64,000 nt of DNA from RUG369 sp050949645 (GCA_050949645.1 JBMNGC010000001.1:496001-560000), one strand, 5' to 3'; counted from the first letter of the stretch, positions 1 through 12,000 are shown. A program made the numbers and translations. Notes: a model not told the origin generated them from the sequence alone.

Positions 1-340
1 CTAAGCCGCGACGTCGCGGCGGACGGTATTCGCCTCAAGGCGCGGTCGGGACCGCCCGACTGCGGGTTCGCGCTGCCGCGCGGAAATGAAGACCCGCTTC
101 CGTTGGTCGCTGGCGCGGGGACTAACGCAAGCCGTCCAACGGACGGCGAAAATACAGACGCGAGCGGAAGCTCGCAACCCTCCGTCGCGAGGTCGCGACC
201 GAAAACTCTAGGTCGCCGCTCGTTGGCGGCGACGTCAGATTCAAATATACGCGGCGCTCCGACGTCCGCGAGCGACCAACGGGAGCGGCAACGCAGACCC
301 GAGCGGCAGCTCGTAACAAACCCCGTCTTCGACGGGTTGA
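1..340. repeat. Array of short GC-rich hairpins
   Basis: At least nine short inverted repeats follow one another here. Clear ones are GCCGCG-ACGT-CGCGGC (5-20), CGGT-CGGG-ACCG (43-54), GCCGTCC-AAC-GGACGGC (131-147), GCGAGC-GGAA-GCTCGC (160-175), GTCGCG-AGGT-CGCGAC (184-199), a 7-bp stem at 212-233, CGAGC-GGCA-GCTCG (300-313) and CCCGTC-TTC-GACGGG (322-336). Linkers are A-rich. The block at 155-198 resembles the block at 294-336 (cagac, then cGAGCGGnAGCTCg, then aac, then a second hairpin), so part of the array looks like a diverged duplication. No protein is convincing. I do not recognise a known RNA family. It may be a transcribed structured RNA ending at the terminator at 342-400. Confidence 0.6.
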
Positions 341-341
341 C

Positions 342-400
342 GCGAGTCGTTGGAATGGGTATGGTTTCGTCGACCATTCTGACGACTCGCTCTTTTTTTT
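342..400 (+). terminator. Intrinsic terminator just before the integrase
   Basis: Positions 342-358 pair with 374-390 over 17 bp, including two G-U pairs. The stem is followed directly by a run of eight T within 391-400. The integrase ribosome binding site (gaaggag) begins only a few bases later, so transcription from the hairpin array would have to read through this terminator to express the integrase. Attenuation is an inference. Confidence 0.75.
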
Positions 401-416
401 AGAAGGAGAAAAAATT

Positions 417-511
417 ATGGCGAGTATTCAGAAAAGAGAGCGAGCGAACGGTTCCGCCGCGTGGGTGGTGACTTTTCGCTTGGACGATCGTCGCCGTTCT
501 CTGTTTTTTGG
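417..511 (+). other. Out-of-frame N-terminus of the tyrosine recombinase
   Basis: An ATG at 417 follows a good ribosome binding site (agaaggag, 401-408). It encodes about 30 residues beginning MASIQKRERANGSAAW, typical of the N-terminal beta-hairpin of phage-type integrases. This frame runs into the T6 tract at 504-509 and then leaves the family pattern. Removing one T would join it to the downstream frame as RRSLFLGTNYDEER, which reads like an uninterrupted integrase. This is a single gene broken by a 1-nt insertion, a sequencing error in a homopolymer, or a slippage site. Confidence 0.7.
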
Positions 512-1614
512 GAACGAATTACGACGAGGAACGCGTTCGCGAAATCAAAGACGTCGTCGAACGCTGTGTCGTCTGTTCGGAGACGGGCGCGAAGCTGGAC
601 CGGTCGACGTTTGACTTTCTGGCGACGATGACGAAGGACTTGCGCGAGCGATTCGAGCGCGCGGGTTTAATCGAGCCGGAGGCGGACGAAAAACTGACGG
701 TCGACGCGATGCTGTCGGCGTACGAGAAGCGCGAGTTTCCGAGACTGTCGGAGTCGGCGCAGGAGAACAAGGGAAACGCGTGGAAGCGGTTCTTCAAGTT
801 TTTCGCGCGCGACGTGAAGGTCGCGGAGCTGACGAAGTCGCTGGCGCGAGACTTCGCGGACTTTTTGGACGCGAACTACAGCCAAGCGACGCGAGCGGGA
901 ACGATTCGCGACTTGAAGCGCGCCTTCAACTGGGCAAAGTCGGAGGAGCTGATCGAGCGCAATCCGTTCGACGGGATTCCGAAAGGGTCGTTCAAGAACA
1001 AGGACCGCGAGTATTTCGTCGACCGGGACGCGTACGCGCGACTTTTGGACGCGGCGCCGAGTCTGGAGTTTCGCGTCGCGCTTGCGCTGTGGCGGATCGG
1101 CGGACTCAGAAAGGAAGAAGCGCTGCGTCTGACGTGGTCGGACGTGAACTGGGAACGCGGTCGTCTTTTGGTTCACAGTCCGAAAACGGAGCGCTACAAG
1201 GGGCGCGAGACGCGAATCATTCCGCTCTTTCCGGAACTGCGGGAGGAGTTGGACGCGCTTTGGGACGTCGCGGAGCCGACCGGACGGGACGAGCCGTATG
1301 TTATCCGTCATAATCGAACGACGTTGACGCAGCAGATGGAACGCACAGTCTTCCGCGCGGGCCTAGTCCGCTGGGAGCGTCTGATTCAGAATCTGAGGTC
1401 GTCGAGAGCGATTGAGGTATACAACGAATACGGCGCGCTTGCGGAAAGCGTGTGGATCGGTCACAGCGTCGCGACTGCTCAAGACCATTATTTGCATCTT
1501 CTGGAGTCCGATTACGACAAAGCCGCGTTCGGGAAAACGCCGACCCAAACGTCCAAAAAAGCCAAGAAGCAACCACTTCTAAAAAACCTCAAAAGTGGTT
1601 GTCAAAATGGTTGA
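508..1614 (+). CDS. Tyrosine recombinase / phage-type integrase (frameshifted at its 5' end)
   Basis: Site-specific recombinase of the tyrosine family, presumably driving integration and excision of the element at the left edge of the window. The frame opens with TTG, but the genuine start is probably the ATG at 417, separated by a frameshift at the T6 run. In the 368-residue frame, residues 60-150 form a core-binding (SAM-like) domain and 165-335 the catalytic domain. Visible active-site residues are R201 (GGLRKEEAL), K226, R297 (NLRSSR), H319 (WIGHS) and the nucleophile Y328 (HYLHL). The first His of the usual HxxR box is Gln (Q294), the main departure from the family. The 3' end carries a hairpin (CAACCACTT...AAGTGGTTG, about 1569-1600). 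The gene points towards the 3' end of tRNA-Arg 130 bp away, the classic integrase-attachment arrangement. Confidence 0.88.
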   Translation: MGTNYDEERVREIKDVVERCVVCSETGAKLDRSTFDFLATMTKDLRERFERAGLIEPEADEKLTVDAMLSAYEKREFPRLSESAQENKGNAWKRFFKFFARDVKVAELTKSLARDFADFLDANYSQATRAGTIRDLKRAFNWAKSEELIERNPFDGIPKGSFKNKDREYFVDRDAYARLLDAAPSLEFRVALALWRIGGLRKEEALRLTWSDVNWERGRLLVHSPKTERYKGRETRIIPLFPELREELDALWDVAEPTGRDEPYVIRHNRTTLTQQMERTVFRAGLVRWERLIQNLRSSRAIEVYNEYGALAESVWIGHSVATAQDHYLHLLESDYDKAAFGKTPTQTSKKAKKQPLLKNLKSGCQNG

Positions 1615-1705
1615 CAAAATAAACGAAAATAGGCGAAAATAGGAGTAAAACGCCGAAAGTTAAAAATCTCGCTCGAGTCGTATTTTCTCGAGAAACTATA
1701 AAAAA

Positions 1706-1734
1706 AGGGTTCTGACGAACCTCGTCAAAACCCT
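1706..1734 (-). terminator. Terminator of tRNA-Arg
   Basis: A 13-bp stem (1706-1718 with 1722-1734, one G-U pair) with a 3-nt loop is flanked on the minus strand by T runs on both sides (A6 and A7 on the plus strand). It lies just downstream of the tRNA-Arg gene in its direction of transcription. It may also end integrase transcription from the other side. Confidence 0.8.
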
Positions 1735-1741
1735 AAAAAAG

Positions 1742-1815
1742 CACGCCCGGGGGGAATCGAACCCTCAACCTGCGGATTAGAAGTCCGCTGCTCTATCCAA
1801 TTGAGCTACGAGCGC
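1742..1815 (-). tRNA. tRNA-Arg (anticodon UCU)
   Basis: The reverse complement folds as a cloverleaf: acceptor GCGCTCG pairs with CGGGCGT using G-U wobbles, the D-stem is GCTC/GAGC, the anticodon stem is GCGGA/TCCGC around the loop CTTCTAA (anticodon TCT), and the T-loop is TTCGATT. The T-stem appears to hold one A-C mismatch. No CCA is encoded. The 3' end faces the integrase gene, so it is the likely attachment site of the element to its left. Confidence 0.93.
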
Positions 1816-1832
1816 CTTAACTTGCGCGAGGC

Positions 1833-1860
1833 ATTATAACGTCATGCCGTCTGCGTTCAA
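1833..1860 (-). promoter_or_regulatory. Promoter of tRNA-Arg
   Basis: On the minus strand, TTGAAC (1855-1860) and TATAAT (1833-1838) are separated by 16 bp. The tRNA 5' end lies 18 nt downstream of the -10 box, a fitting distance for a stable RNA promoter. Confidence 0.7.
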
Positions 1861-1947
1861 GGGGCTTTTCAGAGATTTTGAGGCGTGGCGTCCTCGATTT
1901 GACATGGAAATAAAATCGAGGAATGGCGGCGTTATCCAAACCTCCTG

Positions 1948-1976
1948 TTGACGGCATTTCTGGTTGCGCATACAAT
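1948..1976 (+). promoter_or_regulatory. Sigma-70-type promoter of fumC
   Basis: TTGACG (1948-1953) and TACAAT (1971-1976) are 17 bp apart, about 100 nt before the fumC start. A ribosome binding site (aaggag, 2062-2067) follows. Confidence 0.75.
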
Positions 1977-2078
1977 GAGGAGAAGTCGTCGCTTTTGGCG
2001 ACCTTCGACGCTGGGTTGGATCGCAAGGCCGACCCTTTTGCACGTTTCTTTAAACGTCTTTAAGGAGAATTGGATCAA

Positions 2079-3503
2079 ATGACTGAAGTTCGTGTCGAAC
2101 GTGACTCGATGGGCGAAGTTACTCTGCCAAAAAACGCATATTATGGAGCGCAGACTCAACGCGCCGTCGAAAATTTCCCGATCTCTCGTCGTCCGATCGC
2201 ATCTGAGCTGATTCACGCTCTCGGTCTCGTGAAGCTTTGCGCAGCGGCCGCCAATGCGAAGCTTGGTCGCCTGACTACAGGTCGCGCCCCTTTGAACGAA
2301 AAGGAAATCGACGCGCTCAAACAGGCAGCGCAGGAAGTCGCCGACGGTAAGTTGGACTCGGAATTCCCGATTGACGTCTATCAGACCGGTTCCGGCACCT
2401 CCACAAACATGAATGTGAACGAGGTTATCTCCAATCGCGCCCTCGAAATCGCGGGTTACGATCGTTTCTCCCTCGAGAAAAAGATCCATCCGAACGATCA
2501 CGTCAACTGCGGTCAGTCCACGAACGACACGTTCCCAACCGCGATCCATGTTGCCGTAGCGCTCGGTATTAAGAACGACCTCATCCCCGCTCTCGAAACC
2601 AGCCGCGACATCCTCAAGGCTAAGGCCGAGGAGTGGAAGGACGTCATTAAGATTGGGCGCACCCATCTCGCCGATGCGACCCCGATGACTCTCGGTCAGG
2701 AATTTGGCGGCTTCGCTCGTCAGTTTGAACTTTCTGTCGAACGCGCCAAGAGCGCCATCAAAGAGATTCTTGAGCTCCCCGCGGGCGGAACCGCCGTCGG
2801 AAGCGGCATCAACTGCGATCCGAAGTATGGCGAGACGATCGCTGCGTTCCTCGCCGAAAAGACAGGTATTCCTTTCGTCGAAGCGAAGGACCATTTTGAG
2901 TGCAACGCACAGCGCGACGGACTTGTTGCCTGCCACTCGTTGCTCAAAGCCATTGCGACTACGATGTCCAACGTCGCTAATAATGTTCGCTGGCTCGGCT
3001 CCGGACCGCGTTGCGGTTACTACGAAGTCATCCTTAAAGACCTGCAGCCTGGCAGCTCCATTATGCCCGGCAAGGTTAATCCTGTTATCTGCGAAAGCGT
3101 TATGCAGCTTGGCGCGAAGGTCCACGGCAACGACGCGACGATTGGGCTCGCGGGCATCTCCGGCGGTCAATTCCAGCTCAATATTCTCATGCCTGTTATG
3201 GCGGACGCTGCGCTTGATTCGGTGCGCATCCTCGCTGGCGGCGCGAAAGTCTTTGCCGACAAATGTCTCAAGGATCTCGAGGCGAACCCTGAAAAGTGCG
3301 CCGCAGCCGTTGAGCAGAGTCTCTCTATCGTTACCGGTCTGAATACGTACATCGGTTACGAAATGGCGGCAAAGCTCGCAAAGGAAGCTTTCAAATCTGG
3401 TAAAACCATCCGCCAGCTTTGTGAGGAAAAGCAAGTTCTTCCCAAGGATCAGCTTGAAGAAGGGCTCGACGTTGTTCGTATGACTCGACCCCTCGATCAT
3501 TGA
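2079..3503 (+). CDS. fumC: Class II fumarate hydratase
   Basis: Interconverts fumarate and malate in the TCA cycle; cytoplasmic homotetramer of the fumarase/aspartase superfamily. The protein shows the N-terminal region RDSMGEV...YYGAQTQRA, the substrate-binding TGSGTSTNMN segment, the G-R-THL-DATP segment, and the superfamily signature SSIMPGKVNP with the catalytic Ser in its loop. Length is 474 residues, normal for FumC. I chose the ATG at 2079 because aaggag (2062-2067) is 11 nt upstream; a TTG at 2070 is too close to it. FumC rather than aspartase is supported by TGSGTSTNMN and GSGINCDPKYGE. The gene is monocistronic, between its own promoter and a terminator-like hairpin. Confidence 0.95.
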   Translation: MTEVRVERDSMGEVTLPKNAYYGAQTQRAVENFPISRRPIASELIHALGLVKLCAAAANAKLGRLTTGRAPLNEKEIDALKQAAQEVADGKLDSEFPIDVYQTGSGTSTNMNVNEVISNRALEIAGYDRFSLEKKIHPNDHVNCGQSTNDTFPTAIHVAVALGIKNDLIPALETSRDILKAKAEEWKDVIKIGRTHLADATPMTLGQEFGGFARQFELSVERAKSAIKEILELPAGGTAVGSGINCDPKYGETIAAFLAEKTGIPFVEAKDHFECNAQRDGLVACHSLLKAIATTMSNVANNVRWLGSGPRCGYYEVILKDLQPGSSIMPGKVNPVICESVMQLGAKVHGNDATIGLAGISGGQFQLNILMPVMADAALDSVRILAGGAKVFADKCLKDLEANPEKCAAAVEQSLSIVTGLNTYIGYEMAAKLAKEAFKSGKTIRQLCEEKQVLPKDQLEEGLDVVRMTRPLDH

Positions 3504-3538
3504 TCCGCGTTTGCTTGGCCTCATGCGCTTATTTGTAC

Positions 3539-3577
3539 GCGGCGCCTTGGAATTACGCCGAGGCGCCGCGTGCTTTT
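3539..3577 (+). terminator. Terminator-like hairpin after fumC
   Basis: GCGGCGCCTTGG (3539-3550) pairs with CCGAGGCGCCGC (3558-3569) over 12 bp with one G-U, followed after four bases by TTTT. The T run is short, so termination may be partial. Confidence 0.55.
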
Positions 3578-3615
3578 ATATAATCCTCTTTGTTACCCCA
3601 TGCGGTTTGTCGGCC

Positions 3616-5295
3616 ATGAGCAAAAACGATCTCACGTTATATCAACGCGCGAAAAACTTCCTCATGCGACGTACGAATTATGAGACTTTTGAGTCGCTTC
3701 CTTACGACCAAATGGAGCTCTCGCTCGACCGTGTTAGGCGATTTCTAGAGTTTCTTGGCAATCCCGATCGTCAATATGTAATTGTGCATGTTGCTGGAAC
3801 TAAGGGAAAGGGCACAACCTGCGCCGCTTTGGACCAAATATACCGCGCCGCCGGATATCGTGTGGGACTCTTTACGTCGCCGCATCTTGACCAGTTTCTC
3901 GAGCGCTTCCAGATTGACGGAAAAATTTGCGATAAAACGTTCTTTGCTGAAACGACGTGGGCGCTTGCTGGACTGTGGAAGGATTTCGTCCGACAGGAGA
4001 AACTTGACGCTCAGAGCTCAAGCGACTCTCATCTTGCTCAGCAAGAGCTTCCGGAGGAACTTACATTTTTCGAATGGACCCTCGTTCTTGCTGTTACGCT
4101 CTTTGCTCGCGCGAAAGTCGATATTGCGATTCTTGAGGTCGGACTGGGAGGAAGATTTGACGCCACCAACGCTTGCGACGCCGACGTCTCCGTTTTGACT
4201 AGCGTCAGCTACGACCATTGCGAGCAACTTGGATATACTCTTTCGGAAATCGCTTCGGAAAAACTAGGGATTGTTAAAACTAACGCGCCTCTAGTCTGCG
4301 GAGTTGGCTTTTCTGGAGCGCTCTATTCGGGTTTTCAGAACTATCTCCAACGGAATAGCGCGCAGATGTCCGTCGAAACGCAGCTAAACGTTCGCCAGGG
4401 GGCAGGTCAGATGAAAGATCCTTCACCTGAATCCTTTGATTCGGTTTCAGCGGACGCTCCAACTCCAACAATTCCGAAGGCGCCGCTTTTCAGAGTGGGG
4501 GATGGCGTAACGGTCAAAGATTTCGCATATGCCGTTGAGCCCGAAACGATCATTTCTGTCAGTGAAATCGACGTTCTTCGCAGTATGGCGCATAAACGAG
4601 CGGTCGCTTTTAACTCGCCCTTTGTTTCGGTCGAATCGATTTCCCCGCGAGTTGCCGCATTGCCGACGCCGCCTTTTGATTCTGTACGGCGTTGGAACTT
4701 TGAAGTTGCGCTTCGCGTTGTCGAGATTCTTGCAACGCGTCGTTGCGCTCCCGAACGACGACCCGGCGCCGACGATCCAAATAGAACGCGACGATTTCCC
4801 GTTCCACCCGCCGCGATTTCAGCCGCCGCCGCAAATTTTTCGATTCCAGCGCGCTTTGAAATTGTCTCGAAATCACCCCTTGTCATCGTTGATGGCGCCC
4901 ACAACCGTGCATCCATCGCCGCGTTTGTTCAAGAAGTCGCCGAACGCTATCCAGGGAAAAAAGTTCGCACCCTTGTTGCGTTTACGACTGGCAAAGACAT
5001 AAAAGGAATGTTGGCTGAGCTAGCGGCGCGCGTCGATGAAATTCATCTTTCAGAACGTCCGAAAGATCCTCGAGCGCTTCCGCTCCCAGAGCTCATTCAG
5101 ATTGCAGAGAATCTTATGGATGAAGTTTGCCCTGAGGATTCTCCGATCCGTCGCAAATTCCACGTTGCTCCTGATTTCCGCGCATTTCTCGCCGACTATT
5201 GCGCACGTATGGCGAATGAGGACGGAGTCATGTGCGCGCTTGGCTCCTTCTATTTTGCTGCGCTCGTGCGCCAGGCTATGAGGAAACATGAGTGA
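3616..5295 (+). CDS. folC: Folylpolyglutamate synthase / dihydrofolate synthase family protein
   Basis: Adds glutamate to folates, and in bifunctional enzymes to dihydropteroate, using ATP in the cytoplasm. Family motifs run in order: the P-loop GTKGKGT (residues 61-67), LFTSPHL, EVGLGGRFDATN, YDHCEQLG with the following SEKLGIVK, and the C-terminal domain motif VDGAHN. The protein is 559 residues against about 420-430 in E. coli. The extra length is a poorly conserved, Pro/Ser/Ala-rich stretch between the central domain and the C-terminal domain (roughly residues 240-410). I placed the start at ATG 3616 (MSKNDLTLY), where similarity begins; the frame is open further upstream through the fumC terminator, which is unlikely to be coding. 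Confidence 0.9.
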   Translation: MSKNDLTLYQRAKNFLMRRTNYETFESLPYDQMELSLDRVRRFLEFLGNPDRQYVIVHVAGTKGKGTTCAALDQIYRAAGYRVGLFTSPHLDQFLERFQIDGKICDKTFFAETTWALAGLWKDFVRQEKLDAQSSSDSHLAQQELPEELTFFEWTLVLAVTLFARAKVDIAILEVGLGGRFDATNACDADVSVLTSVSYDHCEQLGYTLSEIASEKLGIVKTNAPLVCGVGFSGALYSGFQNYLQRNSAQMSVETQLNVRQGAGQMKDPSPESFDSVSADAPTPTIPKAPLFRVGDGVTVKDFAYAVEPETIISVSEIDVLRSMAHKRAVAFNSPFVSVESISPRVAALPTPPFDSVRRWNFEVALRVVEILATRRCAPERRPGADDPNRTRRFPVPPAAISAAAANFSIPARFEIVSKSPLVIVDGAHNRASIAAFVQEVAERYPGKKVRTLVAFTTGKDIKGMLAELAARVDEIHLSERPKDPRALPLPELIQIAENLMDEVCPEDSPIRRKFHVAPDFRAFLADYCARMANEDGVMCALGSFYFAALVRQAMRKHE

Positions 5296-5421
5296 ATGCC
5301 GGGACTTTGGCGCAGTTGCGACTGTCGTCAGAAACAAACGCGTTGAATTGAGACGCACGAGCGACCTAAGAGATCTTCTATTGGGCCTGTGGGATTTTTT
5401 TGAAAAATTCTCAGAAAGCGC

Positions 5422-5449
5422 TTGACTGATCAAAAAACTGAAGTAAACT
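5422..5449 (+). promoter_or_regulatory. Promoter of the 23S-5S unit
   Basis: TTGACT (5422-5427) and TAAACT (5444-5449) are spaced 16 bp, with an AT-rich stretch just upstream that could act as an UP element. The same layout (gcTTGAC, 16-bp spacer) recurs at the separate 16S promoter at 10102-10129. Confidence 0.75.
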
Positions 5450-5507
5450 CACACGAGTCGCCATTGGGCGGCGCGCCTTGAATTCAGGCGACTGATTTCA
5501 GGGCGTC

Positions 5508-5538
5508 TCAGGCGCAAGCCTGACAGCTATTTTACAAT
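5508..5538 (+). promoter_or_regulatory. rrn antitermination leader (boxB-like hairpin and boxA), 23S unit
   Basis: A hairpin TCAGGC-GCAA-GCCTGA (5508-5523) is followed by GCTATTTTACAAT (5526-5538), a close match to the E. coli rrn boxA GCTCTTTAACAAT. An equivalent hairpin plus boxA sits in the 16S leader at 10179-10207, and flanking bases also agree (caat-m-aggtaa). In known systems boxA RNA is bound by NusB and ribosomal protein S10; nusB is present at 60.7 kb. That it works here is inferred. Confidence 0.75.
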
Positions 5539-5722
5539 AAGGTAATGCAAGAGTGGCGTATTTATAACACACTATAATTTTGTCGATTGACGTACCGACG
5601 CGAGTCGGCGCGTTGATAGAGTTCAAAATAATAGAGCGACAAGAATACTCAAATAAACGTTACATCTTCGGGCTTTTTTAAAAGTCTCGATAGCGACGAT
5701 TTATTATTAGCGTAGCGATATG

Positions 5723-8596
<2,874 letters not shown>

Positions 8597-8665
8597 GTAT
8601 AGTTACGTTAACTCTTGCATTACATCTTTGTATTCTTCCGAGAGTTGAAGAGCTTTCGGGAGAAC

Positions 8666-8777
8666 TTCCGGCGATCATATCCAGACGGAAACGCGCGTTC
8701 CCATCCCGAATACGAATGCTAAGCGTCTGGAGCCGATGATAGTTGTGAAACCGCGAAAGTAGGTCTCGCCGGGTTAT
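8666..8777 (+). rRNA. 5S ribosomal RNA
   Basis: About 112 nt. The region contains the 5S-like core TTCCCATCCCGAAT, GCCGATGATAGT and CGCGAAAGTAGGT, and terminal strands CCGGCGA and TCGCCGG pair. It lies 80 nt after 23S and is followed at once by a terminator, so 23S and 5S form one unit. Ends are approximate. Confidence 0.92.
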
Positions 8778-8782
8778 TTAAA

Positions 8783-8812
8783 AAACTCTCTCAGAAATGG
8801 GAGAGTTTTTTT
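8783..8812 (+). terminator. Terminator of the 23S-5S unit
   Basis: AAACTCTC (8783-8790) pairs with GAGAGTTT (8801-8808), 10-nt loop, and the T run continues to 8812. Confidence 0.85.
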
Positions 8813-8986
8813 ATTTCTTGCGCGAGGATTTTAAGTTGTCTCCTACCTTGCGACTCGAACTAAAATTTCTGAAAAAATTAGAATTATTTTGAAAAACGTC
8901 TCTCTTGCGATACTCTCTATGGTAGCGGTCGTTGACGTATGATCTGGATATTAAGAGACTTAGTATTAAAAACAGTGGAAAAAATG

Positions 8987-9015
8987 TTGATACGATATGT
9001 GGGCGTCGCCATAAT
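8987..9015 (+). promoter_or_regulatory. Putative promoter of the inter-rRNA gene
   Basis: TTGATA (8987-8992) and CATAAT (9010-9015) are 17 bp apart, 78 nt before the ATG at 9093. The rest of 8813-9092 shows no gene. Confidence 0.55.
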
Positions 9016-9092
9016 AATTAATAGAGGCTCTCTTTCTTAGCCATTGTAGTTTCTATGAAGCGAGAGTCGGAACTTATATTGAGGACGGAATC

Positions 9093-9614
9093 ATGCTGAA
9101 TAAGATACTTGATCCCTTACAGAAGCTACTTTGGGGACTATGTTTCATCACGGTGGTCGCTTTTCTGGTGATTTTTCCGGTGACCGAAACTGGCTGCAAT
9201 ACCTGCGCACGCGCAGTTTGCTACGTTTTCGGCTTCGATGGATTCGAAGGGCACTGGCTTAACGGCAATCTTGACGAGATTGTGGAGGCGGGACCCTATC
9301 CCAAGGCGATTAAAAACGCTCAAAAGTTTGAACGCTGGGAAAAGAAATCGGTAGAAAAGCAGAAAAAACGCGCGGCGAAACAGCGCAAGACTGCCGCCAA
9401 GCGTAAGACGAGCGAAAGCAAAACGAATACGGAGAATATGCGAGTATTCGGTTATACTTATCCCTCCCGTTACATGCTCGTTTACGATCTCTCTGGCGAC
9501 TACGACAAGGCGCTTGAATGGGCGAAAAACGCGAGGAGATCCCTCGTCCGGCGGAACGTCAGGGTGTGGTTTGCGGCAGTATACTGCCGAGTCAGTATGA
9601 GTTTGCCGCCGTAG
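9093..9614 (+). CDS. Membrane-anchored protein of unknown function, N-terminal part (frameshifted)
   Basis: I do not recognise this gene. The ATG at 9093 follows gaggacgg at a suitable distance. Residues about 12-32 form one hydrophobic segment (LLWGLCFITVVAFLVIFPV), then comes a region with two Cys close together (GCNTCARAVC), then a Lys/Arg/Ala-rich, probably helical stretch (residues 85-110). Up to about residue 145 the frame reads naturally (YDLSGDYDKALEWAKNAR). Beyond that the sensible continuation lies in another frame, starting at 9518. The shift occurs near the A5 run in GGCGAAAAACGC (about 9521-9532). The reading past that point to 9614 is probably spurious. It lies between 5S and 16S with its own promoter. 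Confidence 0.5.
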   Translation: MLNKILDPLQKLLWGLCFITVVAFLVIFPVTETGCNTCARAVCYVFGFDGFEGHWLNGNLDEIVEAGPYPKAIKNAQKFERWEKKSVEKQKKRAAKQRKTAAKRKTSESKTNTENMRVFGYTYPSRYMLVYDLSGDYDKALEWAKNARRSLVRRNVRVWFAAVYCRVSMSLPP

Positions 9615-10024
9615 CGCGTCTCCACTATAAAGCTGGCGATAAGAAGCAGGCTTTTTTGGATTACGTCGACCTCTACAATAACGCCGTCATGGCAGGAAGC
9701 AAACCCCTTGAGGAGCAAGATTCCTCTAAGATTGCCGAAATCATAGACCATATGCAGTTTTTGCGGACTCTTCATGAGCGCGACGAACCGATCCGCTACC
9801 AATATTACCAAGAGACTTCCTGCTTTGATTATCTTGGTTTCCTCGCGTTCATGGACGCCGAATATGAAAAGCTTGGCAAACCCTCTGAATATGAAGCGGC
9901 GATGGCTTATTATCATGGCTTAGAAAACGAGGCTGCGCTGAAGGCTTATTGGGCGGCGCGCCTGATCAACGAGAAAGACGTCAGCTCCTACAGTATGAAC
10001 GATAGGCCTGTGAGGCAGGAGTAG
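9518..10024 (+). CDS. C-terminal part of the same unknown membrane-anchored protein
   Basis: This frame continues the protein begun at 9093: joining at about 9525-9535 gives ALEWAKNAR followed by EEIPRPAERQG, a total of about 310 residues. The C-terminal half is helical and rich in Tyr, Ala and Glu (AAVARLHYKAGDKKQAFLDY, EYEKLGKPSEYEAAMAYYHG), which resembles tetratricopeptide-like helices without a clear consensus. The apparent ATG at 9518 has no ribosome binding site, so it is not a real independent start. The gene is either a recent pseudogene, a sequencing error at A5, or, less likely, a frameshifting gene. After the stop, AGGC-TTCGT-GCCT (10031-10043) is a weak hairpin. Confidence 0.45.
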   Translation: MGEKREEIPRPAERQGVVCGSILPSQYEFAAVARLHYKAGDKKQAFLDYVDLYNNAVMAGSKPLEEQDSSKIAEIIDHMQFLRTLHERDEPIRYQYYQETSCFDYLGFLAFMDAEYEKLGKPSEYEAAMAYYHGLENEAALKAYWAARLINEKDVSSYSMNDRPVRQE

Positions 10025-10101
10025 CGACCTTAGGCTTCGTGCCTTTATTCGTCGGTCGAGAGCGTTGTAAATAAAAAGTCAGAAATTTTTTAAAATTTCG
10101 C

Positions 10102-10129
10102 TTGACGTGTTTTAGAGGCGTGATATACT
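10102..10129 (+). promoter_or_regulatory. Promoter of the 16S unit
   Basis: TTGACG (10102-10107) and TATACT (10124-10129), 16-bp spacer, preceded by a strongly AT-rich block (10067-10098) suggesting an UP element. It shows that 16S is transcribed independently of 23S-5S. Confidence 0.85.
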
Positions 10130-10178
10130 CATATCTGCCTTCGGGGTCAGCTGACGCTAAATCGGCTGCGACGAAGCG

Positions 10179-10207
10179 GGCGCGCGAGCGCCACGATATT
10201 TGACAAT
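10179..10207 (+). promoter_or_regulatory. rrn antitermination leader (boxB-like hairpin and boxA), 16S unit
   Basis: GGCGC-GCGA-GCGCC (10179-10192) is followed by CGATATTTGACAAT (10194-10207). Both the GNRA-loop hairpin and the boxA-like element match those of the 23S leader in order and spacing, and the next bases (caggtaa) also agree. A second leader hairpin, GTCGGGAGAT-TT-ATCTTCCGAC, lies at 10246-10267. Confidence 0.72.
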
Positions 10208-10373
10208 CAGGTAAAGTACAAATCATACAGTGTGAGAAACCAACCGTCGGGAGATTTATCTTCCGACCTTTGATAAAGCCAAAATAAACGATTCAAAATT
10301 TGTCTTTCTCTTTGACCGGAGAGAGACCCAAGATCGAACGAAACTTCTTTTATAGAAGATTCAGAATATTAAA

Positions 10374-11913
<1,540 letters not shown>

Positions 11914-12000
11914 ATTAGAAACTCGGATCTTATCGGTCCGTTTTAGAAGGAGTCGTGATTTTGGCTCTCCCTGTATGATTTTACTTTACTTTGATATATA

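Noticed and set aside
103..402. 99-codon frame through the hairpin array
   Set aside because: Translation is low-complexity, the frame crosses all the inverted repeats and ends in the terminator T run; there is no ribosome binding site.
1932..3524. Long open frame (530 codons) on the minus strand opposite fumC
   Set aside because: It lies antisense to a highly conserved gene, its translation shows no family features, and it runs through the fumC promoter; it is a codon-bias shadow.
9515..9535. Programmed -1 frameshift in the inter-rRNA gene
   Set aside because: The A5 run does not form a standard X-XXY-YYZ slippery heptamer and no strong downstream structure is obvious; an indel or sequencing error is simpler.
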